Assembly: GCA_015222065.1 (NCBI GenBank)
Contig: JADFUQ010000243.1
Span: 1-6,215, forward strand
Direction: 5' to 3'
DNA length: 6,215 bases
DNA from: Bacteroidota bacterium
Lineage (GTDB): Bacteria > Bacteroidota > Bacteroidia > Bacteroidales > VadinHA17
The notes under the pieces are model-generated. The model did not search any database, was not told the origin of the DNA, and saw nothing but the letters and a program-made list of their open reading frames with translations. The translations under genes were made by a program, and so were the position numbers. Shown here piece by piece: positions 1 through 6,076 of this stretch. How positions within the stretch are numbered: position 1 is the first letter of the stretch; the number at the start of each line of letters is the position of its first letter.

Positions 1-354
1 ATTAAGCCCTATCCCGATGCAGTAATTACCGATTTTAAACATAATACTGATGGTGTTTTAACTTATAAAGTTATCGCTAAAGACAATTCTAACAAAGCTA
101 TTTTAGAATATTATAAAAAAGCATTCGAACAAGCACTTAAAGATAAAAAAGGCTGGAGAAACTTTCAGACATCAATTCTAGCGGTACAGTATACTAAGGG
201 AATGCATGAATTAGATTTTGGTTTCTCTCTTACTTCAAAGTCTGCTCAATATGAATTAAAAGGATTTAATCCTGCTGATTATGCTGATCTTATTGGAAAA
301 GAAGATAGTTTATCTTATACAATTAGTTTAGGTGATGGTGCAAATTCTTATTAA
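1..354 (+). CDS. 3' end of a small hypothetical protein (partial, 5' end outside window)
   Basis: An open frame enters from the left edge in frame 1 and ends at a TAA at 352-354, leaving 117 visible residues; the start is not in the window. The visible part begins IKPYPDAVITDF and carries ILEYYKKAFEQALKDKKGW near visible residues 35-53. A YPDA-type segment followed by a YY-containing helix ending in GW recalls a pattern I associate with small secreted or lipoprotein domains of unknown function. This resemblance is from memory and is weak. No catalytic motif, membrane segment or cysteine is visible. The next gene starts 15 nt downstream on the same strand, so the two are probably co-transcribed. 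Base composition is very A+T-rich, like the following gene. The coding call rests on the long open frame and protein-like composition; the function is unknown. Confidence 0.75.
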   Translation: MKPYPDAVITDFKHNTDGVLTYKVIAKDNSNKAILEYYKKAFEQALKDKKGWRNFQTSILAVQYTKGMHELDFGFSLTSKSAQYELKGFNPADYADLIGKEDSLSYTISLGDGANSY

Positions 355-369
355 TACAATTATAACTAA

Positions 370-1245
370 ATGAAAATAAAAGTATCATTATCAAAAAAAC
401 ACCTTTCTATAATAGTGTTTGCAGGAGTACTATTATCTTTAAGTTCCTGCCATTCTAAATATATTAATATAAAAAATGAAATATGCAGAGATCCTGTTTG
501 GAATGACAATAAGACTGCCGTAGCCTTTGTTTCCTTAAAAACTGTATATAGAAAGCCTGTTGGAATAGCAAGGTTTCCTGATGGTGGAATGCCTAAATTT
601 GAGTATTCTGATTTAAATTTATATAGTTATAATATTATTGATAAGCAATTGATAAAAGCTATCAATTTTAATGACTTAGTTGACAATTTTTACCCGTATG
701 CACCTAATTATCGAGTAAAAATTGCTTTTACCGATTCCTTAGTGTATTATTATTTTGGTGAGACAAGCTTGAAATGGTTTCACATAGATAGCTTATCAAA
801 AGTAAAATACAGTAAATATTATTTATTAAATATTAATACCAACAAAATTAATGAGATAGATACTGCTGTGTTTAATTCTGTTTATCAAAAAACTAAAGAT
901 TCAAATAAAATCAGTTCCGGTGAAATACATATGATGCTTTCCGAGCTTCCGTTCACCGAAAGAGATTTGGAAATACAGAATCTTTACCCTTTATCGGATA
1001 AAGATTATATTGATTATATCATCTATATGGAAGGGAATCCATTGACGCGAGAACTTATTGTGAAACAAATTATACCGCAGCTTAGCAAAAAACAAATACA
1101 ACATGCCTTACAAAAAATGGATAGATATAAAGACAAATTGGATGAAAAAGCTAAATCATCAGTGAATTATAAAGACAATTGTAAAAAATCAAATTATGAC
1201 AAATACTACGAGGAAACATATAAAAAACTTAAGCATCTTCAATAA
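370..1245 (+). CDS. Putative lipoprotein of unknown function with beta-propeller-like motifs
   Basis: This is a 291-residue protein that I do not recognise as a family. A basic N-terminus, a hydrophobic core at about residues 12-24 and the lipobox L24-S25-S26-C27 predict signal peptidase II processing and membrane anchoring. Residues 41-53 (DPVWNDNKTAVAF) followed by 79-94 (YSDLNLYSYNIIDKQL) resemble one blade of a TolB/WD40-like propeller, where 'D-P-x-W-s-x-D' leads into 'iaf' and 'lylyd'. A second, weaker strand pattern is at 149-164. There are too few blades for a full propeller. The C-terminal 50 residues are Lys/Tyr-rich and probably helical. An in-frame TAA sits directly before the ATG, so the start cannot lie further upstream. 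It follows the preceding gene by 15 nt and is probably in one operon with it. It converges on the 1290-2732 gene, 44 nt away. Codon third positions are strongly A/T. Confidence 0.8.
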   Translation: MKIKVSLSKKHLSIIVFAGVLLSLSSCHSKYINIKNEICRDPVWNDNKTAVAFVSLKTVYRKPVGIARFPDGGMPKFEYSDLNLYSYNIIDKQLIKAINFNDLVDNFYPYAPNYRVKIAFTDSLVYYYFGETSLKWFHIDSLSKVKYSKYYLLNINTNKINEIDTAVFNSVYQKTKDSNKISSGEIHMMLSELPFTERDLEIQNLYPLSDKDYIDYIIYMEGNPLTRELIVKQIIPQLSKKQIQHALQKMDRYKDKLDEKAKSSVNYKDNCKKSNYDKYYEETYKKLKHLQ

Positions 1246-1246
1246 T

Positions 1247-1262
1247 GGAAGAGGGGAATAGG
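1247..1262 (+). repeat. Two-unit fragment of 8-nt GGAA repeat after a stop codon
   Basis: Immediately after the TAA at 1243-1245 the plus strand reads GGAAGAGG then GGAATAGG, two units with an exact 8-nt period. The form matches units of the larger array at 2894-3002 (there GGAATAGAG, GGAAGATT and similar on the coding strand of the upstream gene). As there, the purine-rich strand is the coding strand of the gene that has just ended. Two units could arise by chance, so this is a tentative relative of the larger array. The 44-nt convergent gap shows no stem-loop plus T-run terminator. Confidence 0.4.
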
Positions 1263-1289
1263 TAGTACTTTATGTCACATATTTATCCT

Positions 1290-2732
1290 TTAGTTTTCTG
1301 CTTTTTTAATTTTTAATTTCCCCACAGTATACCAGCCTTCAGTATCTCTTCCTTCAATGGCTAGTTTAATTTTAGGCACGGCAGTAACCGGATCAATAAT
1401 TCCAATTTGCAGATCGTAATTACCCGAAGGCATATCCATAGGAATAAAAACCGCATCATCGTAAAGATTATCGCCCGGGAGCCAGGTTCTTATATCTGCT
1501 TCAGTAACCAGAATATGGGTTCTTTTCTCGTTTTTTAGCCGTATCGCTAATGGAAATTCCTTGTAACACGGTGCAACACCATTGTTTTCCCACCAGGATT
1601 TGAAGGCAAGTTTCTCATTGGGTGCCACGAATTCAGGATAAGCAAAACTACGCAAAACAAAACGGTACCCCATCTTCTTAAGCCACCGGTTTATCTGTGG
1701 CCACCATTCTTCCGGCACACCTGATGATTTGGCATTGAAAGAGGAAATATGCCATTTTAATGTTTCATCAATTATATAATCTACATCATTAGCGTTGTAC
1801 CCTTGTTTTTCTTTCCAGCTTTTAAGTGTACCGCAAATTTCAAGACTGACAGGTGCTTTTTTCCAGGCATCCTTCATTCCAAAATTAATGATACCCTGAG
1901 GATAATAACGGTACATATGTGTCCAGCCATCCTGTTCCTCAGCCCAAAAATCCAGATCGCCAATACAATCAACTCTCCAGCCCACGTTTGCCTGCGTAAG
2001 TCCGTACTTGTTCGTTTTCTCATCTGTCAGAAGCATGATCAATGGTGTTTTTTTGAAGTTATCGGTATACGCGTCTACCAGAGCTTCCCTTGTTTTCTGT
2101 GTAAGTATAGCAGAGCCTCTGCCTTCTCCCCAGAATCCGATAATTGAAAGATCAACGGCTTCAAGGTCAGGATGACCGTCATACCGTTGACCGAGTGCAG
2201 TAATAAATTTCCCGAAGTATTGAGCGTATTTAGGATCTTCAGCATCCACCCGCCAGCCTTCCCTGCCTTCCGGCAACCATTCGTCCCTTTCGCCAACCAT
2301 GGCACGATACCATGCCGGTACGTCCCTGTCTGGTCCGGTCCCATACGGTGCAATGCGTAGTAAAAGGGTCTGCTGCCGCTCATGAGCTGTTTTTAGGGCT
2401 AAATCTAACATTGCCCAGTTATAATTGTCCATTTCCGGTTCCACAAATTTCCAGTAAACTCTGAAATAGGCTATTGAAGTCATTGGATGATCCTTATTTT
2501 CCAGGTTTCCGTCAAATTCCTGGTATTCTATGGGAAAACCTTCAGTCCAACCGATACCTTCATTTAGTTCATCACCGTTAAATCTTTGAAAGGTCATAAA
2601 ACCAATTCCGGGATTGGTTAAAACATCATCAGTTTCAATGGGTCTGACATAGATTGTTTTCTGAGCTGATACCTCAATGGCCATTCCTGAAACAATCCAA
2701 AAGATCAATAAAAAATTCCTTAATTTTTTCAT
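1290..2732 (-). CDS. Exported DUF4832-type putative glycoside hydrolase
   Basis: This 480-residue protein has a signal peptidase I-type leader: MKKLRN, a hydrophobic stretch to about residue 20, and a likely cleavage after VSA (residue 23). The motif NPGIGF (40-45) fits the NPGxGF motif near the start of DUF4832 proteins, which are thought to have a GH-A-like TIM barrel followed by a beta-sandwich. Barrel-like segments include AYFRVYWKFVEPE (88-100), TLLLRIAPY (122-130) and IIGFWGEGRG (197-206). E203 in WGE sits where the acid/base is expected, and E298 in VSLEICG is a possible nucleophile. Residues from about 370 to 475 look like the C-terminal sandwich. An in-frame TAA three codons upstream limits the start to this ATG. 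The role is inferred: cleavage of a plant or algal polysaccharide in the periplasm or outside the cell, alongside the neighbouring sulfatase. No substrate can be assigned. It could instead be a non-catalytic binding protein. Confidence 0.85.
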   Translation of the reverse strand: MKKLRNFLLIFWIVSGMAIEVSAQKTIYVRPIETDDVLTNPGIGFMTFQRFNGDELNEGIGWTEGFPIEYQEFDGNLENKDHPMTSIAYFRVYWKFVEPEMDNYNWAMLDLALKTAHERQQTLLLRIAPYGTGPDRDVPAWYRAMVGERDEWLPEGREGWRVDAEDPKYAQYFGKFITALGQRYDGHPDLEAVDLSIIGFWGEGRGSAILTQKTREALVDAYTDNFKKTPLIMLLTDEKTNKYGLTQANVGWRVDCIGDLDFWAEEQDGWTHMYRYYPQGIINFGMKDAWKKAPVSLEICGTLKSWKEKQGYNANDVDYIIDETLKWHISSFNAKSSGVPEEWWPQINRWLKKMGYRFVLRSFAYPEFVAPNEKLAFKSWWENNGVAPCYKEFPLAIRLKNEKRTHILVTEADIRTWLPGDNLYDDAVFIPMDMPSGNYDLQIGIIDPVTAVPKIKLAIEGRDTEGWYTVGKLKIKKAEN

Positions 2733-2893
2733 AATATGTTATTTGTGTTTTAAATAATAAATGTCGAATGCTAAATAAAAAATGTTAAAGTTCCTGTAAA
2801 TCATACTTAACTTTATTATTTATCATTTGATATTCGAAATTTTAAATTTATTCCTGAAAATTATTCTCTTACCGCAACTATCAATCCTTTAAA
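2733..2893 (-). other. A+T-rich leader of the DUF4832-type gene
   Basis: These 161 nt separate the repeat array from the ATG at 2732. The stretch is strongly A+T-rich and holds no credible gene. I searched the minus strand for the Bacteroidota promoter pattern (TTTG about 20 nt before TAnnTTTG) and found no convincing match. I saw no purine-rich Shine-Dalgarno site before the start. The gap is long enough to hold a separate promoter, so the two minus-strand genes need not share one transcript. Confidence 0.4.
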
Positions 2894-3002
2894 CCCTCTT
2901 TCCAATCTTCCCTCTATTCCATCATTCCACTATTACAATCTTCCATCTTTCCAATCTTCCATCTTTCCATCATTCCAATATTCCCTCTATTCCCTTTATT
3001 CC
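2894..3002 (-). repeat. Degenerate 8-nt GGAA tandem array overlapping a stop codon
   Basis: The plus strand reads as 13 consecutive units, nearly all ending TTCC and mostly 8 nt long (a few 9 or 10). They include AATCTTCC (three copies), ATCTTTCC (two), ATCATTCC (two), AATATTCC and CTCTATTCC (two); one unit is degenerate (ACTATTAC). On the minus strand this is GGAANNNN repeated. A 16-nt block, CAATCTTCCATCTTTC, occurs twice in tandem (2936-2951, 2952-2967), and TTCCCTCTATTCC occurs at 2908-2920 and 2981-2993, so there is repetition above the unit level. The final unit (2994-3002) contains the last Glu codon and TAA stop of the gene at 2996-4441. There are no spacers of CRISPR type and no stem-loop. 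The array would be transcribed as the 3' UTR of that gene. Its function is unknown. Confidence 0.85.
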
Positions 3003-4441
3003 TTATCCCGGGCAGCATCAAAAATTACAGCAAACCAACCACCTTTATCCGGAGTTGTTATTTCCTGATAATTGCCGCCTTTGAAAGTTGATTCGTTACC
3101 CCATTCCCCACTATTAACACTGATCCATTTCAAAATAAAGGACTTATCGTATTGCCTCAAATCCAACTTTACAGATCCTCCGTCAGTAAAATATATAACA
3201 TACTTTTCCCCTTCTTTTGCAGAAAGATATGCCTCATCCGATTCCCTGTCAGACAGGAGTTCCATCCCTGGCTTATTTCCCCATAGTTTTAAAACTGTCT
3301 CTATCTTTCTTACCGCTTTAATAGTTGCTTTTGATTTATTATTTAAACCATTTCCATGCGGAGGTCTGTGATGGCGCACTGAGGCACATCCGCCAATAAC
3401 ATTCCGGCAAAACCGTTCAACACCATCTTCATTTGAACCGGAACCCCAGCTTGAATTCATTCCTCCGTATATCTTGGTATTATTAACCGGGCGTAATGGG
3501 AATTTATCTCTTTCTTTCAATATCCATTGCAGTGTATCCCAATGTGCCTGGTTGAAATTGCGACTGTTTATTTGTGAAATATCAATGAAAGTATAAACAT
3601 CAGATTGTTCTAATACTTGTAAGCATGAAGGGCATTCTTGCGGCCTGAAAAACAAGTCAAACATATCTGTTAAATAGATTTGTTTGCCTTTTTCATTAGC
3701 TCTGGTTTTTATATAGTTTATCCAGTACTTTCCCCATTCAGGCGGAGTACTTGTCTCATTATCCATGCAATATAAAACATTGCCATAGTTTAATGAATAA
3801 GATAATAGCTTATCTATATATTTTTCCTGGTAAAGTCTTACAATATCAATGGTTTTTTTATATTTTGGCATTCCCGGAATGGAATGAAAGAAAGGTTGTA
3901 AATCCGAAGCAGGATGTTTTGGGTATTCTGTTTCGAATCCTGTTTCTTCTAACGTATAATTTACATTGTTCTCAGGGTTCATTGGATTCTTTTTCCAGTT
4001 ATCCCTGGAGTAATCAAACCTGTCCCAAATTTCAAGTTGGACAATAATATCCCTTTCTTCGGTTAGTTTCAATAAATCTTCAAATCTTTGCCAGTATTCC
4101 TCTCCCCATTTATCCAGATCATATTTTCCGTCTTGTTGTTTGAAATAAGGCCAAACATCTCCCGAATCCCTGGAACTCATGGTATTACGGATATAATTTC
4201 CGCCGACTTTATGTAATTCATCTAAATGTTCTTTCAGATTTTGTGATTGAAAGAGATTATCGTTTTTCGATCCCCCAAGTAGAAGTACCGGCTGTCCCTT
4301 ATATTCCCAATACTTAGGATTTTCAGAATACGGTTTTAAATAGCTTGTTTTCATTGTATTGTCTGCAATCTTTTTGCTCCCTGAAGTGCAACTATTGCCA
4401 AATACCAGCAGTATAAATGCTAAATAAACTAAGTTTTTCAT
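2996..4441 (-). CDS. Lipoprotein-like putative GH-A-type glycoside hydrolase with C-terminal beta-sandwich
   Basis: I chose the ATG at 4441 (481 residues). An earlier in-frame ATG at 4492 would add 17 residues and bury the leader MKNLVYLAFILLVFGNSC. Cys18 is a probable lipidation site, although G-N-S-C departs from the strict lipobox. Residues 40-60 (ENPKYWEYKGQPVLLLGG) resemble the start of DUF4038/GH140-like barrels. Further barrel-like segments are GGNYIRNTM (80-88), IIVQLEIWDRFDY (132-144) and NVLYCMDNETS (221-231). N228-E229 is the typical NE acid/base pair of clan GH-A. A segment from 342 (ERFCRNVIGGCASVRHHRPP) is followed by a C-terminal sandwich at about 400-475, like the putative collagen-binding domain found in such enzymes. 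No Glu stands at the expected strand-7 position (K323 in NNTKIYGG). It is likely an exported polysaccharide-active enzyme; the family number and substrate are unassigned. It is divergent from the sulfatase gene. Confidence 0.85.
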   Translation of the reverse strand: MKNLVYLAFILLVFGNSCTSGSKKIADNTMKTSYLKPYSENPKYWEYKGQPVLLLGGSKNDNLFQSQNLKEHLDELHKVGGNYIRNTMSSRDSGDVWPYFKQQDGKYDLDKWGEEYWQRFEDLLKLTEERDIIVQLEIWDRFDYSRDNWKKNPMNPENNVNYTLEETGFETEYPKHPASDLQPFFHSIPGMPKYKKTIDIVRLYQEKYIDKLLSYSLNYGNVLYCMDNETSTPPEWGKYWINYIKTRANEKGKQIYLTDMFDLFFRPQECPSCLQVLEQSDVYTFIDISQINSRNFNQAHWDTLQWILKERDKFPLRPVNNTKIYGGMNSSWGSGSNEDGVERFCRNVIGGCASVRHHRPPHGNGLNNKSKATIKAVRKIETVLKLWGNKPGMELLSDRESDEAYLSAKEGEKYVIYFTDGGSVKLDLRQYDKSFILKWISVNSGEWGNESTFKGGNYQEITTPDKGGWFAVIFDAARDKE

Positions 4442-4593
4442 GGTTGATAGATAATATTGTTTGTTATGAAATAAAAATATTTTAACTTTCATTTAGTTTC
4501 GAATATTTAAATATAATTCTTGTTAAAAGTATTTAAAATATTTAAATTGGGCAAAATCTTATTTATGTTTTGCAAAGAGAAAGGAACTGATTA
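4442..4593. promoter_or_regulatory. Divergent A+T-rich promoter region with a 12-bp palindrome
   Basis: This 152-bp gap separates the divergent hydrolase-like and sulfatase genes and must hold the start signals for both, unless transcription enters from outside. It contains a perfect 12-bp palindrome, ATATTTAAATAT, at 4503-4514. A related tract, ATTTAAAATATTTAAAT, lies at 4531-4547. Either could be a regulator site or simple A+T-rich sequence. On the sulfatase side TATGTTTTG (4564-4572) resembles the Bacteroidota -7 element TAnnTTTG but has one extra base, and I found no well-spaced -33 TTTG. No clear element is visible for the minus-strand gene. Confidence 0.35.
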
Positions 4594-6045
4594 ATGAAAG
4601 CTTATAAATTTTTGCAGCTAGCTGTATTCGTTTTAATTCTAATTATGGCAGGTAACCTGAGTTGTAAGAAGAAGTCCTTAAAACAACCTAATATTGTCCT
4701 TTGCATGGCCGATGATCAGGGCTGGGGTGATATGGCTTACTATGATCACCCTGTTATAAATACACCAAACTTTGACGATATGGCTGCTTCCGGATTGCGT
4801 TTTGATCGCTTTTATGCTGCAGCACCGGTCTGTTCACCAACACGAGGTAGTGTAATGACCGGTCGACATCCAAACCGGTTTGGATGTTTTAGTTGGGGTA
4901 ATACACTGCGTCCACAGGAGATTACCATTGCAGAAATCCTGAAGAAAGCGGGATACACCACCGGTCATTTCGGAAAATGGCACCTTGGTTCTGTTCAAAA
5001 AGGCAGTCCGGTTAACCCCGGGACAAGTGGTTTCGATGAATGGTTCTCAGCTCCGAACTTTTTTGATAATGATCCAATTATGAGCAGGGAAGGAATTGCC
5101 ATACAAACTCATGGGGAAAGTTCAATGGTCACCGCGGATGCAGCTATCGAATTTATTCGCAAACATGCAAATACAGAACAACCATTCCTGGCAGTGATCT
5201 GGTTTGGTTCTCCACATAACCCTCATAAAGCAATTGAGCAAGACAGGTCCCTATATTCCGGTCAACCCGAAGATTTGCAAGACTTCTATGGCGAAATTAC
5301 AGGTATGGACAGGGCATTTGGAAAAATACGGAAGGAACTTAAGAGCCTCGGGATCCGGGAAAACACCATCCTCTGGTATTGCAGTGATAATGGAGGGCTT
5401 CCTGAAATTGGAGCAACGGGCGGACGTGGCCATAAAGGTAATATCTATGAAGGGGGGCTTCGTGTCCCTGCCATACTTGAGTGGCCCGCCAATATTAAGA
5501 AACCGCGAATCAGCAATATTCCCTGCAATACATATGACATTTACCCTACTCTTCTCGAAATTGTAAATGTGCAATTTGAAAACCAACCCCCGTTAGATGG
5601 GATAAGCCTTGTTCCTCTTATAAAGGACAAGATGAACAAAAGATCTAAACCAATAGGTTTCTGGCAGTATCCTGCCGGAGGGACTAAAGTACCAGCCGGT
5701 AAGTGGATGTCTGAGCTTCTATATGAACAGGAAACTGGATTGACACCCCGTGACAGCTCGCGTTTGAGAATAGATGCAAGCAATCTTGATCATATATACC
5801 CGGACGAATCTTTCCAGGGTCACGCTGCCTGGCTCGATTGGCCATGGAAACTTCATCGTATACAGGAGGATTCACTTAGTGTTAAGCTGGAGTTATACAA
5901 TCTTGCAGAAGATCCATGGGAGAAGAAGGACCTGGCTGCAAAGGATACAGTTCGGACAAATTCTATGAGGCGCCAGGTTGAAGTTTGGCAAACATCCGTT
6001 ATTCAAAGTCTTAATGGCAAAGATTATAAGAAGTGCCTAAAGTGA
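4594..6045 (+). CDS. S1-family formylglycine sulfatase, probable lipoprotein
   Basis: This 483-residue protein is of normal length for a type I (S1) sulfatase, which hydrolyses sulfate esters, here probably on a glycan outside the cytoplasm. The signature C80-S-P-T-R84 marks Cys80 for oxidation to formylglycine, the catalytic nucleophile. Other family motifs are present: PNIVLCMADDQGWGD (32-46, metal ligands D40 and D41), GKWHLG (127-132, K128 and H130), SPHNPH (206-211, H208), SDNGG (264-268, D265 and N266) and GHKGNIYEGGLRVP (279-292, K281). All expected active-site residues are therefore visible. The leader ends GNLSC24-KKK, suggesting a lipoprotein with a relaxed lipobox. AAGGA at 4581-4585 lies 8 nt before the ATG, and an in-frame TGA at 4588-4590 excludes an earlier start. 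The last residues (KCLK) are encoded within a repeat. The segment near 148-165 recalls arylsulfatase/GALNS-like members; the subfamily and substrate are uncertain. Maturation needs an FGE or anSME encoded elsewhere. Confidence 0.95.
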   Translation: MKAYKFLQLAVFVLILIMAGNLSCKKKSLKQPNIVLCMADDQGWGDMAYYDHPVINTPNFDDMAASGLRFDRFYAAAPVCSPTRGSVMTGRHPNRFGCFSWGNTLRPQEITIAEILKKAGYTTGHFGKWHLGSVQKGSPVNPGTSGFDEWFSAPNFFDNDPIMSREGIAIQTHGESSMVTADAAIEFIRKHANTEQPFLAVIWFGSPHNPHKAIEQDRSLYSGQPEDLQDFYGEITGMDRAFGKIRKELKSLGIRENTILWYCSDNGGLPEIGATGGRGHKGNIYEGGLRVPAILEWPANIKKPRISNIPCNTYDIYPTLLEIVNVQFENQPPLDGISLVPLIKDKMNKRSKPIGFWQYPAGGTKVPAGKWMSELLYEQETGLTPRDSSRLRIDASNLDHIYPDESFQGHAAWLDWPWKLHRIQEDSLSVKLELYNLAEDPWEKKDLAAKDTVRTNSMRRQVEVWQTSVIQSLNGKDYKKCLK

Positions 6046-6067
6046 GCTAAAGTTAAAAGTGCCTAAA
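6031..6067 (+). repeat. AAGTGCCTAAA direct repeat spanning the sulfatase stop codon
   Basis: AAGTGCCTAAA occurs exactly at 6031-6041 and again at 6057-6067, a 26-nt period. Between them the related words GAGCTAAAGTTAAA keep a CTAAAGT theme, so the whole stretch looks like a small degenerate array. The first copy encodes the sulfatase C-terminal residues Lys-Cys-Leu-Lys, and the TGA stop follows within the array. The second copy ends 9 nt before the next gene's ATG. I have an impression of similar CTAAAGT-type tracts between genes in other Bacteroidota, but I cannot verify this here. Confidence 0.65.
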
Positions 6068-6076
6068 AAAGACACC

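Noticed and set aside
1246..1289. Bidirectional terminator in the convergent gap
   Set aside because: No stem-loop with adjacent T-run could be found; the T-rich stretch at 1301-1318 lies within the coding end of the minus-strand gene and has no stem.
1803..2383. Open frames of about 60-115 codons overlapping the DUF4832-type gene in other frames
   Set aside because: They lie wholly inside a well-supported gene, show no domain-like features, and have the composition of shadow frames.
2761..2840. TCGAAT-type words (2764-2769 and 2832-2840) as a third intergenic repeat family
   Set aside because: Only short, irregularly spaced matches in A+T-rich DNA; not enough to separate from chance.
2894..3002. 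CRISPR array
   Set aside because: Units are about 8 nt and contiguous, with no 25-40 nt spacers and no cas genes nearby.
3072..4047. Plus-strand open frames of about 100 codons opposite the 2996-4441 gene
   Set aside because: They are antisense to conserved enzyme motifs and have no leader, motif or start signal of their own.
4442..4492. A 17-residue longer start for the minus-strand hydrolase-like gene (ATG at 4492)
   Set aside because: It would place an unrelated polar stretch before a well-formed export leader that begins at the ATG at 4441.
5204..5968. Several open frames of 60-120 codons on both strands inside the sulfatase gene
   Set aside because: The sulfatase frame carries all active-site motifs across this region; the others are shadows.
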